From Gammaproteobacteria bacterium (lineage in GTDB: Bacteria; Pseudomonadota; Gammaproteobacteria; Pseudomonadales; Azotimanducaceae), in NCBI GenBank assembly GCA_028821125.1, contig JAPPHD010000037.1, forward strand, positions 52,714 to 116,713: a DNA stretch of 64,000 nt, given 5' to 3'. The position numbers and the translations under genes were made by a program. The notes beneath the pieces were generated by a model that saw nothing but the letters and a program-made list of their open reading frames with translations, was not told the DNA's origin and made no database searches. Below, piece after piece: positions 1 to 8,032 of this stretch. The stretch's first letter is position 1; each line of letters begins with the position of its first letter.

Positions 1-139
1 ACGGCACCGGATAGTCAAACGCTGTTCCGCACTGGTTACTGCGTCGCCGCGACGGAGTCGGTTCCGTGGCTAGTCGCGCGAAGCGGTGACGAAACGTGAG
101 GGCGCGGCCCGGCAACGATGGATATCGAAATAGAACGAG
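1..139. other. Left edge, no gene seen
   Basis: These bases follow the stop of the minus-strand TcmP gene. I see no open frame, RNA gene or clear terminator hairpin here. The composition is closer to the TcmP pair than to the GC-rich genes further right. Confidence 0.5.
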
Positions 140-1027
140 CTATCTCACTCGTCGCGCGCCCTGCTTGAGGACATGGCTCGCGATGTTCGCCCCAACCTTA
201 TTGGGTCCGGCAAAGATCAGATAGTAAAGCGGTCTGCCGGTCGTACTTTGGATCTCGCGGGCTTCGGTAACGTAACCGAATATCTCCTTCAGGCGTTTGC
301 GATACCACCTGACCAGGAGATCGCCGGATTCTTGCACCTTTTCGACCTGCTGCCCGATCAAATCCGTTTTGTACTTGTAAAGAAGGCCGTACCACTCGTC
401 GGTGCCGAAATAACCATTGAGTTTAGACTTTTCTTTTTCGGTGAATTGACCACTACGTTTGAGCAGCCGCTGGATCGCCATGCCGACGGGAAAGTTGATC
501 AGCACCTCAACCGCTCGGGTGGCGCCGAGTTCGGCGATCGTATTCCAGGGAACCTGCATTCCGAACGGATCAAGGAAGACGATGCCTCGCCATTGACTCC
601 ACTTGTCGTTCATGTCGCCAATGAGTTTGCGAAGATAGGCGTTGCAGTCTTGCTCGCGAATATGGATACGCGTCTGGTTTGAAGAAAACTCGGCTTCCAA
701 GTCTTTCAGTCGACCAATGCGGACAGGGTCTTGCTCGACGAAGACGTAATCTGTGAAACGGTTCTCGATCCCCAATGCGATGCGAGGCGATCCCGCCAGG
801 TAAGTTTCTTCGCCCTCGTCGTTAGCGGCGTATCCCGCTGTCTCAAGTAGCGACTTCTGGACCGGACTGCGTTCCTCTCGAGCACGTAGCTTCAAAAGGC
901 CGGGCCCAGCAAACGCATCGATATAGAAATAGCCTTTGAATTTCTGGTCTTTGAGAATGGTCGTGTACGCTTCGAGGTACTTGCGAAGGCAATCGAGCTT
1001 TTCTTCGGCCCACGGACCAACATCCAT
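140..1027 (-). CDS. tcmP: Three-Cys-motif partner protein TcmP
   Basis: A 295-residue protein recognised as TcmP, a family almost always encoded beside a phage Gp37/Gp68-type three-Cys protein, as here. Near residue 37 it has a methyltransferase-like first motif (YIDAFAGPG), and in the middle a DPFGMQVPW segment like a motif IV, so a Rossmann SAM-dependent methyltransferase fold is likely. Its substrate is unknown; nucleic acid modification is the usual guess. The start at 1027 has an AAGGAA ribosome site and lies 30 bases after its partner's stop, so the two genes form one operon. Base composition is less GC-rich than in neighbours, which suggests transfer. Family assignment is firm; function is inference. 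Confidence 0.88.
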   Translation of the reverse strand: MDVGPWAEEKLDCLRKYLEAYTTILKDQKFKGYFYIDAFAGPGLLKLRAREERSPVQKSLLETAGYAANDEGEETYLAGSPRIALGIENRFTDYVFVEQDPVRIGRLKDLEAEFSSNQTRIHIREQDCNAYLRKLIGDMNDKWSQWRGIVFLDPFGMQVPWNTIAELGATRAVEVLINFPVGMAIQRLLKRSGQFTEKEKSKLNGYFGTDEWYGLLYKYKTDLIGQQVEKVQESGDLLVRWYRKRLKEIFGYVTEAREIQSTTGRPLYYLIFAGPNKVGANIASHVLKQGARRVR

Positions 1028-1057
1028 CGGTTCATTCCTTGCGAAAGCCGGCCGCGA

Positions 1058-1807
1058 TCACACTTGATTGGGGCGACTGCTTCCAGCCCTGTTCGGGTAC
1101 TCCAGCCACCGTCGGCCATCGAGCGTATTGCCTCCTGACTTGGGCGTTCTACCTCCCCATTGCTTGAAGAAGAAAGCAACTTCCTGGACAAGGCATTGGT
1201 CGCGAATCTCGCGAACCCAGTCGATCTCCATGCTACGCGCGCCCGGTCCGCTCTCGCCGCCGGCGATCACCCAGTGGATACCGCTAAGGTCGACGGTGCC
1301 GAGCGGGCCGAGCAGGGGTTCGAAAGAAACGAAGCGCGTTCGGGAAACGGTTTGCCTCAAATGCCTCAGGCGTCCGAGCGTGGAAGTGTTCTCGATGGAC
1401 ACACCGAGCCAGATGTGACGTGGAGGGTCACGGTCGGCATAGCGCTCGTTAATGAAGTTCCGCATCAGCGAACTACGCTTTGTCAGCACCTGGAAGGTGT
1501 GCCAGTCCGCCGTTTCCATCGTGTCGAAAACGCTCTCGATGAACGTCCTTGGGATGTTCTTGTGGAACAGGTCGCTCATCGAGTTGACGAAAACCAGGCG
1601 CGGCTTGCGCCAACGTTCAGGTTGTTGGAGCCGTTCGGGACGTAACGTGAGGTCGAACCCGGGTTCGAAGGGGTGGCCCGGTACACCCCTGAATCGTTCG
1701 GAAAACCGTTCAGCGTAGCAGTGGTCGCAACCCGCGCTGAGCTTGCTGCATCCCGTCACGGGGTTCCAGGTGGCGTTGGTCCACTCGATAGCGGTGTTTT
1801 CTGCCAT
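1058..1807 (-). CDS. Gp37/Gp68-family (DUF5131) three-Cys protein
   Basis: A 249-residue protein of the phage Gp37/Gp68 family. Near the N terminus after IEWTNATWNPVTG come cysteines 20, 27 and 30 (C-x6-C-x2-C followed by YAE), a radical-SAM-like metal-binding pattern. Further conserved segments are NSMSDLFH, a SIEN motif and GGESGPGAR towards the C terminus, then FFKQWGG. Members are found in phages and bacteria and are thought to bind an iron-sulfur cluster; the reaction is not known. It is the first gene of a two-gene operon with TcmP. Lower GC than the window average supports acquisition. The upstream region contains a TACTGTATAAA segment resembling half of an SOS box. Confidence 0.88.
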   Translation of the reverse strand: MAENTAIEWTNATWNPVTGCSKLSAGCDHCYAERFSERFRGVPGHPFEPGFDLTLRPERLQQPERWRKPRLVFVNSMSDLFHKNIPRTFIESVFDTMETADWHTFQVLTKRSSLMRNFINERYADRDPPRHIWLGVSIENTSTLGRLRHLRQTVSRTRFVSFEPLLGPLGTVDLSGIHWVIAGGESGPGARSMEIDWVREIRDQCLVQEVAFFFKQWGGRTPKSGGNTLDGRRWLEYPNRAGSSRPNQV

Positions 1808-1926
1808 TTGATCGGGCGTACATGGTTATTTATACAGTATTATCGCCAAACCGGACTACGACCGTCCAGCCGTTTCGCATCCCCTGACCTTGAACCAAAC
1901 GCCGCCATGCTTGCCGGAACCATTGA

Positions 1927-1941
1927 TTGCCCTCAGGGCAA
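1927..1941. terminator. Short hairpin next to the remnant gene's stop
   Basis: TTGCCC and GGGCAA form a perfect six-base stem with a three-base loop, directly beyond the stop codon of the minus-strand remnant. There is no T-run, so termination is only a possibility. Confidence 0.3.
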
Positions 1942-2439
1942 CTATGGGGAGAACGGGTGCGGGGACTGCACCTGATCCGGATCGCCGTCGACATCGGCCA
2001 GCAGCTTCTGCAGGTTTCCGATCGCCCCGAGGACCGAATCCGCGTCGATGTCGGCCAGTTTCTCCTCCGGGGGCGTGAATACGTCGAGCCGCGAGGCGCG
2101 GAGCCAGTTCGTGAGCTCCTCGTTCGTCATCCATTGCGCCTGGTTGAGGGCGTTGCCCAGGGAAGTGCGCAGGAAATCTATGTCGGAATCGGGGTGGGGC
2201 ACCGGTGAGCAGAGTTGGTTTCCTTCCTCCTCGTCCGGAATCGTCGCCTCGACATGGGCGATGAAGGCGGCGCTGAACACCTGCTGGCAGGTCCTGAGTG
2301 CCTGCAGCGTGATGCTGCTGCCGTTGAAAACGGGAACCGCCGGGCGGCGCGCCAGGCCGTCGGCGGCGCAGTGGACGTGCAGGTAATCCGCTTCGAGTCT
2401 CTCCATGGCGTTGAGGGGCCGGGTTCCGAATCGTTCCAT
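1942..2439 (-). pseudogene. C-terminal remnant of an NAD(P)/FAD-dependent oxidoreductase
   Basis: The 165 residues from MERFGTRPL to the stop resemble the C-terminal third of a family of pyridine nucleotide/flavin oxidoreductases: a DYLHVHCAADGLARRPAVPVF block, a TCQQVFSAAFIAHVEA block, an LCSPVPHP motif and a segment ending in NWLRASRLD. The dinucleotide-binding N-terminal two thirds expected in a protein of about 450-500 residues is absent. Upstream of 2439 the reading frame turns into low-complexity sequence without family similarity. I therefore read it as a 5'-truncated pseudogene next to the Rieske promoter region; a short independent protein is less likely. The family match is from memory of conserved motifs. 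Confidence 0.55.
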
Positions 2440-2668
2440 GAAACCACGAAAAAGGCGTCCGCGTCTCCGGGCCGGGAGGACGGCGGTACCGGCCGCGGAG
2501 TGCGCGGACTGGAACCCGCCAGGCCCTCTCGACCCCTGAACCCGGGGTCGATCCTTTCGAGCTGCAGAGGCGTCGACAGTCGCACCCGCGGGACCGGCGC
2601 TGCGTTGCCTCCCCAGATGGCCCTGCGTAAGCTTGCCGCCAAACGAAGACACTCGAACGGAGGGACCC

Positions 2669-4030
2669 ATGGCCGAACCGGTCGTCAATCTCGACCCCGA
2701 CACCATGACGCGCTCGCCGGGCCTGACCTATCAGGACCTGCTCGACCAGGACACCCGCGAGGTGCCCGAGGTGCTGCGGGTACAGTCACCCAGGTTCCTG
2801 GGCGATGCGGACGTGCCCGCGGCGCGTTACACCAGCGCGGCCTGGCACGACCTGGAGGTGGAGCGGCTGTGGAAGCGCGTCTGGCAGATGGCCTGCCGGG
2901 AGGAGGACATTCCGGAACCGGGCGATCACATCCGCTACGACATCGTGGGCATGTCGTTCATCGTGCTGCGCACGGAAGCGGGCGGCATCAAGTGCTATCC
3001 CAACGCCTGCCTGCACCGGGGCCGCATGCTCAAGGAGTTCGACGGCCACGCCTCGGAGCTGCGCTGCCCGTTCCACGGTTTCTGCTGGAGCCTGGACGGC
3101 AAGCTCATCGACATCCCGGCCCGCTGGGATTTCCCCCACGTCAGGGACGAGGCGTTCTCGCTGCCGGAGATTCCGGTCGCCACCTGGTCCGGCTGGGTGT
3201 TCATCAATCCGGACCAGGACTGCGCGCCCTTCGACGATTTCATCCGCGACCTGGCCTGGCAGTTCCGGCGCTGGGACATGAGCAGGCTCTACAAGCAGGC
3301 CCACGTGGCGAAGATCATGCCGGCCAACTGGAAGATCGTGCAGGAGGCCTTCTGCGAGGCCTACCACGTCAACGGCACCCATCCCCAGGTGCTGAAGAGC
3401 CTGGGCTGCGTGAACAGCCAGGTGGACGTCTGGGAAAACTGCGCCAGGGTGATCACGCCGTCCCTTACACCCAGCCCGCTGCTCGACTACGAAGTGACCG
3501 ATGCCGATGTCGTGCGCGCCATGCTCGACATTCCCGAGGGGCAGCCGGCGCCGGAGCTTCCCGACGGGATGACGCCCCGGGCCTGGAGCGCCGCCATGAG
3601 CCGGGAGTCCCTGCGCGCCGAAGCCGGCGACCTTGTCGATGAGTACTGCGATGCGGAAATGGTGGACAATCTCGACTACACCCTGTTCCCCAATTTCCAC
3701 CCCTGGGGCGCCTTCAACCGCATCACCTACCGCTTCCGCCCGAACGGCAACGACCACCGCTCGGCCATCATGGAGTGCATGATGATGGCCCCCTTCCAGG
3801 GCGAGCGGCCGCCGCCGGCGCCGGTCCGCTGGCTGGAACCGGACGAGCCCTGGTCGGCGGCGCTCGGCTTCCTCGGCCGGGTCTTCGACCAGGACGCCTT
3901 CAACATGCCCAAGGTGCAACTGGGCCTGGAAGCGACCTACAAGCCGGGGATCACCCTGGCCAACTACCAGGAGTCGAAGGTGCGCTGGCTGCACCACAAG
4001 CTCACCGAATGGGTGGAGGAGGGCGCATGA
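2669..4030 (+). CDS. Rieske aromatic-ring-hydroxylating oxygenase, alpha subunit
   Basis: A 453-residue oxygenase component. The Rieske [2Fe-2S] ligands are C114, H116, C133 and H136 (CLHRG ... CPFHGF, C-x-H-x16-C-x2-H). The catalytic domain carries the mononuclear iron histidines H233 and H238 in EAYHVNGTH, and a downstream acidic segment near D333-D336 could give the third ligand. The family adds O2 to, or demethylates, aromatic and quaternary-amine substrates using electrons from a separate reductase, which is not in the window. The start at 2669 is chosen for the GGAGGG site at 2659-2664; an in-frame start 36 bases upstream lacks one. It overlaps the next small gene by four bases (ATGA). 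Substrate unknown. Confidence 0.92.
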   Translation: MAEPVVNLDPDTMTRSPGLTYQDLLDQDTREVPEVLRVQSPRFLGDADVPAARYTSAAWHDLEVERLWKRVWQMACREEDIPEPGDHIRYDIVGMSFIVLRTEAGGIKCYPNACLHRGRMLKEFDGHASELRCPFHGFCWSLDGKLIDIPARWDFPHVRDEAFSLPEIPVATWSGWVFINPDQDCAPFDDFIRDLAWQFRRWDMSRLYKQAHVAKIMPANWKIVQEAFCEAYHVNGTHPQVLKSLGCVNSQVDVWENCARVITPSLTPSPLLDYEVTDADVVRAMLDIPEGQPAPELPDGMTPRAWSAAMSRESLRAEAGDLVDEYCDAEMVDNLDYTLFPNFHPWGAFNRITYRFRPNGNDHRSAIMECMMMAPFQGERPPPAPVRWLEPDEPWSAALGFLGRVFDQDAFNMPKVQLGLEATYKPGITLANYQESKVRWLHHKLTEWVEEGA

Positions 4031-4278
4031 GCGCGTCCGGCGGACCCAGCATCCGGCATCCCTTCAGCGGCGCGATCTATGCGTTGCAGGAAGACGGCAA
4101 CGTGCGGATTTCGGGCGACGGGGGCGAGGGCGTCTTTCGTCCCGACGGGCGCTGGGTGTCCGGAGAATTGCGTGAGGCGGATCCACAGATGTGCGTGTGG
4201 ATCTCCAATCAGAGCCCGCCGCCGGAACAGTTGGAATCGTCCCTGCTGGTCACGCAGGAAGGCGCGGAGCGGAGCTGA
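4027..4278 (+). CDS. Small unknown protein coupled to the Rieske oxygenase
   Basis: An 83-residue soluble protein that begins inside the oxygenase stop codon (ATGA overlap), so it is probably translated by coupling. It starts MSASGGPSIRHPFSGAIYAL and has alternating short strands (NVRISGDG, GVFRPDGRW) and a C-terminal CVWISNQSPPP segment. There is no membrane segment, signal peptide or metal motif. I do not recognise the family; position suggests an accessory of the oxygenase. Confidence 0.6.
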   Translation: MSASGGPSIRHPFSGAIYALQEDGNVRISGDGGEGVFRPDGRWVSGELREADPQMCVWISNQSPPPEQLESSLLVTQEGAERS

Positions 4279-4410
4279 CGCTGAGGTGGCTTTCGCGGGC
4301 ATCCGAACGGATTCGCCCGGCGTTGGCGTAACACCGCTTCGGCGGGTAGCAACGCGCTGCTCCGGCCCGCGAGGCCACGAGGGACTGCGCCTCAACGCCC
4401 TCGCTACGAA

Positions 4411-4529
4411 CAATTGGAGTCAGAGCAAAAACAACAACATTTGGGGTCATGGAAAAAACCGGTCAGACAGTGTTCAGGCTGGCCCCATTTGAGATTGTGG
4501 TGAGACGGTTTTTGCTCTGACCCCAATTG
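4411..4529. repeat. Inverted-repeat element with GGGGTCAG-type ends
   Basis: The arms 4411-4432 and 4508-4529 are inverted copies of a 22-base sequence (CAATTGG[A/G]GTCAGAGCAAAAAC) with one mismatch. Inside them lie a second GGGGTCA (4443-4449) and its partner TGGCCCC (about 4480-4486). The element lies between convergent genes and is less GC-rich than its surroundings. The ends resemble repeats mobilised by REP-associated (IS200-like) transposases. A related structure lies at 37774-37814. No transposase gene is in the window. Confidence 0.7.
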
Positions 4530-4535
4530 TTGAAT

Positions 4536-6515
4536 TCAGCTTTCCTCCGGCAATGCGAACACCAGCAGTGCGTTGCCCGGTTCGTGGAAATACAACCCGT
4601 AACCCGAGTTCACGACCAGGTGCCCATCGCCCACGGCCGGCCCGCCGCCGCTCATTCCGCCGCCCCGGGCGACGAGGCCGTTCACCGCGTCCACGGGCAC
4701 GGTGGTGTCGAAGTCCCAGAGCACGGCGCCGTCGGCGGTGGCATAGGCCCGGATGTGTCCGTCGAGGTGGCCGGCGAATACGATGCCGGGCATGGCGGTG
4801 ACCGCGGCGGAGACGCCCGGGTCGCAGAACGGCCGGCCGTCGCCGCAGAGATTCTCCTGTACATGGCGCCACAGGACTTCGCCGGATGACGGGTCCAGGG
4901 CGTGCACGCCGGGGCGGGCCAGGTCCGGGTCCAGGTATTCGCCGGCCCGGGTGTCGTTCATGTCGTTGATGGGCACGTAGAGCACGCCGTCGCCCGCGGC
5001 CATGCCGAAGTGCACGCCGCCCTGGGTGCTGCCGCGCCCGACCCGGGTTGACCAGACGAGCGCGCCTTCGCGGTCGGGGTCCAGGCCGAATACCCTGCCG
5101 TCCTTGCTGCCGGCGGCCAGCACCGAGCCGCCTTCGCTTTCGATGAGCACCATGCTCGCCCCGTAGTCGACATCGGGCCCGTCCTCCTCGGGGCAGTTGG
5201 GATTCTCCGCCATCATGCAGGCGACGTTCCAGGCATCGCGGGGGGTGGTCTGGCGCCGCCAGGCGCGTTCGCCGGTGTCGAGATCGATGGCGATGATCGC
5301 ATCGCTGTTGCCGTCGGCGGGGGACGAATAGTTCTCGCCGGTGCCGAAATAGACGAGGTTGCGGCGGTAGTCGACCGCGGGGCTGTTCCACACCGGTGCG
5401 CCCGAAGGGGCCAGCACCCGGGTTCCGGCACTGGTGACGGCGACCTCGGCCGGCGGCGTGGGAATGGACGAATGCGACCAGGTCACCTCGCCGGTCGCCG
5501 GTTCAACGGCCAAGACCTTGCCCTGAAAGCTGCAGCACTCGTAGTCGAGCCTGGCGGCCGAGACCACTTCCAGGGAGGAAACGGGCACCAGCAGCCGGTC
5601 TCCGGCAAGGGCGGGGGTTCCGGTAATGGTCGCATCCGGGTGTTCGTCCGCCTTGATTGACCAGAGCAGCTCTCCAGTCAGAGCGTTGAGGGCGTAGAGC
5701 CTGGCCAGAATGTCGCCGAAGAAGGCCATGGGAATGCCGTCATCGGCGCCGGCGCCTTTCAGTACGATGCCCGTGCGCACTTCCGCGGAAGCCTGGAACG
5801 ACCAGCGTTCGCAGCCGCTTTCAAGATCGAAGGCGTAGACGGTGCCGTCCTGGCTGCCGACGAAGACGGCGCCCATGGCGATGGCGGGCTGAGACCGCGC
5901 CCGGAGCGAGTTTGGGTAGGCGAAGGCCCACTTGAGTTCCAGGTTAGGCACATCCCCGGCGCCGAATCCTGCCGTATCGGCATCGACGAAGCGCCGCGTG
6001 TCGTGGCCCCAGCCGACCTTCGGTACGGGGTTTGAACGGTCGAATTCGGCTTTTGCACCCGTGCAGGCCGGCGCATGGGCACCGGCGATGACGGCGTCGA
6101 GGCGCGCCCGGGTGATGTACTCGGCAATGTGGGTTCGCTGCCCGTCGGTGAGGTGCGCGGACTGGGGCTGCATGATTCCGTCCGTCATGGAGGCGTAGAC
6201 CGACTGGGGCGTGAGCATTTCCAGGAAGTTGAGCGTTGGCGACCTGCTCACGCCGCCCTCGTGACAGGCGGCGCAATGTTGCGCATACAGCGGCGCGCCG
6301 GGCATTTCCTCACGCGGGCCCAGATCCTCGCTGGTGGCCTGGAACTGGTCGGTCGAATCGAGAGTGGTCGGGCTTTCGGACTCGCTCGCCGGCTGCCCCG
6401 TCAGCGAGTCCCGGCTTGCGGAAGGCATTGCAGGGCCCGGAGAATCGGATGAAGGCCCGCAGCCGGTTGCACACAAGAAGAGCACGGCAAGAATCGGCAG
6501 GGAAAACTTGTACAT
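4536..6515 (-). CDS. Cytochrome c / PQQ-type dehydrogenase lipoprotein (polyvinyl-alcohol-dehydrogenase-like)
   Basis: A 659-residue exported lipoprotein with a hydrophobic signal and lipobox ATGC (C19). A Ser/Pro/Thr-rich linker precedes a haem c domain (CAACH at 81-85, met ligand probably near GIMQPQ). The rest is a PQQ-binding beta-propeller with repeated VYAFDLESG.W / LYALNALTGELLW / VLAVEPATGEVTW blades. This cytochrome-propeller order matches polyvinyl alcohol dehydrogenase-type quinoproteins, which oxidise secondary alcohols and pass electrons to the cytochrome. The protein probably sits on the periplasmic side of the outer membrane. It is divergent from the MFS carrier gene. No PQQ synthesis genes are in the window. 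The substrate cannot be told. Confidence 0.85.
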   Translation of the reverse strand: MYKFSLPILAVLFLCATGCGPSSDSPGPAMPSASRDSLTGQPASESESPTTLDSTDQFQATSEDLGPREEMPGAPLYAQHCAACHEGGVSRSPTLNFLEMLTPQSVYASMTDGIMQPQSAHLTDGQRTHIAEYITRARLDAVIAGAHAPACTGAKAEFDRSNPVPKVGWGHDTRRFVDADTAGFGAGDVPNLELKWAFAYPNSLRARSQPAIAMGAVFVGSQDGTVYAFDLESGCERWSFQASAEVRTGIVLKGAGADDGIPMAFFGDILARLYALNALTGELLWSIKADEHPDATITGTPALAGDRLLVPVSSLEVVSAARLDYECCSFQGKVLAVEPATGEVTWSHSSIPTPPAEVAVTSAGTRVLAPSGAPVWNSPAVDYRRNLVYFGTGENYSSPADGNSDAIIAIDLDTGERAWRRQTTPRDAWNVACMMAENPNCPEEDGPDVDYGASMVLIESEGGSVLAAGSKDGRVFGLDPDREGALVWSTRVGRGSTQGGVHFGMAAGDGVLYVPINDMNDTRAGEYLDPDLARPGVHALDPSSGEVLWRHVQENLCGDGRPFCDPGVSAAVTAMPGIVFAGHLDGHIRAYATADGAVLWDFDTTVPVDAVNGLVARGGGMSGGGPAVGDGHLVVNSGYGLYFHEPGNALLVFALPEES

Positions 6516-6648
6516 CAGGGAAAACTCGACATCGGGGGAAGCGACAGTCTAATTGAGCCGCGGCGGTTTCGCGCCCGCTCGTACTGAAGTCGGCGGCAAA
6601 ACCACCTATCCTTGCCGGCTTTGCCGTGCAAACGGCGGACCGGGGCGG

Positions 6649-8016
6649 GTGTTGATTACAAAGCAGGGCACCGGGGCGCAACCCGGCGGGGCCAGGTATG
6701 CCTGGTACGTGGTGGTGGTGCTCATGTTCACCTACACGGTGGCGTTCATCGACCGCCAGATACTGAGCCTGCTCGTCCAGCCCATCCGCCATGACCTGGG
6801 CCTGAACGACACCCAGATCGGGCTCCTGGGCGGGTTCGCCTTCGCGGTTTTCTACACGGTGCTCGGCGTGCCGATCGCGCGGCTGGCGGATCGGGTGAAT
6901 CGCCGTTACCTGATCGCCGCGGGGGTCGCGCTGTGGAGCCTGATGACGGCGGCTTGCGGGTTGAGCAAAACGTACTGGCAGCTCTTCGTGATGCGTGTGG
7001 GCGTCGGCGTCGGGGAAGCGACCCTGTCGCCGGCGGCTTACTCGATGATCGCCGACTACTTTCCGCCCCACAAGCTGGCGCGGGCGATCAGCGTATACAC
7101 CATGGGGCTGTACGGCGGCGCGGGGCTCGCGCTTTTGGCCGGTAGCGCGGTGGTGGCGCTGGTCAGCGGCACGGAATCGGTCACGGTTCCCCTCATCGGC
7201 GAGTGGCGCCCCTGGCAGCTCACCTTCTTTATCGTCGCCTTGCCCGGCGTGCTGGTGCTGGCGCTACTGGCCACGGTCCGGGAACCGGAACGGCGGGAGT
7301 TCTCGCACCAGGCCGCGGTCGCGGCCGGGGACCGGAAGCCGGCCGAATGGCGCGAACTGGCCCGTTTCTTCCGGTCCGACCGCCGCATCTGGCTTGCGCA
7401 CTTCGGCGGTTTCATGGCGCTCGGCACCGTGATCACGGCCTACCTGTTCTGGGTTCCGGAGTTCCTGCGGCGAAACCACGGGTTCGACATCGCCGAAGCC
7501 GGATTGATCTATGGCCTGGCGCTGGTGCTGCTGGGCACCAGCGGGCCCTATGCCGGCGGATGGCTGGCCGAACGGTTGGCGGTTGCGGGCCGGCGCGATG
7601 CCGAATGGCGCGCGGCGATCTACTGCGGGTCGGGCATGATTCCTCTCAGCGTGATCACGCCGCTCGTCGCGGATCCGGCCCTGGCGGTGGTATTGCTGGC
7701 GGCCGCGACCTTCGTGCTGGCCATGCCGCAGGGGCTGGCGCCCACCATCATCCAGTTGATCGCGCCCAATCGGCTGCGTGCCCAGGTAACCGCCATATTC
7801 ATCCTGGTCGCGGTGCTTGCCGGATATACGGGAGGGCCGACTTTCGTTGCCATGCTCAATGACTTCGTGTTTCGCGATGAGAACGCGCTACGATACTCGC
7901 TCGCCATCGTGAGCGGCGTGCTCACTCCGATCGGCGTGTTAATGTTGCTTTGGGGGCTGAAGCCATACCGCGAATTGCGGGCTGACGCCGAGGACGCCGA
8001 CGCCGACGGGCGTTGA
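6649..8016 (+). CDS. Major facilitator superfamily transporter (spinster-like)
   Basis: An integral membrane carrier of about 455 residues with twelve predicted helices. The first helix contains FTYTVAFIDRQILSLL and is followed by the QPIRHDLGL and GVPIARLADR segments (MFS motif A region), then GVGVGEATLSPAAYSMIADYFPP, typical of spinster-like bacterial MFS proteins found beside catabolic genes. The start is uncertain. I place it at the GTG at 6649 (or TTG at 6652), because the longer frame from TTG 6553 adds an unlikely Cys-rich leader without a ribosome site. It lies just upstream of hyuA (16-base gap), so import of the amide substrate of that pair is a reasonable inference. Confidence 0.88.
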   Translation: MLITKQGTGAQPGGARYAWYVVVVLMFTYTVAFIDRQILSLLVQPIRHDLGLNDTQIGLLGGFAFAVFYTVLGVPIARLADRVNRRYLIAAGVALWSLMTAACGLSKTYWQLFVMRVGVGVGEATLSPAAYSMIADYFPPHKLARAISVYTMGLYGGAGLALLAGSAVVALVSGTESVTVPLIGEWRPWQLTFFIVALPGVLVLALLATVREPERREFSHQAAVAAGDRKPAEWRELARFFRSDRRIWLAHFGGFMALGTVITAYLFWVPEFLRRNHGFDIAEAGLIYGLALVLLGTSGPYAGGWLAERLAVAGRRDAEWRAAIYCGSGMIPLSVITPLVADPALAVVLLAAATFVLAMPQGLAPTIIQLIAPNRLRAQVTAIFILVAVLAGYTGGPTFVAMLNDFVFRDENALRYSLAIVSGVLTPIGVLMLLWGLKPYRELRADAEDADADGR

Positions 8017-8032
8017 GCGAAGGGAACCCGGG

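Noticed and set aside
2215..3642. Long plus-strand frame of 475 codons across the Rieske gene start
   Set aside because: It overlaps the Rieske gene in another frame, is extremely rich in Arg, Gly and Pro as GC-rich shadow frames are, and has no family motif.
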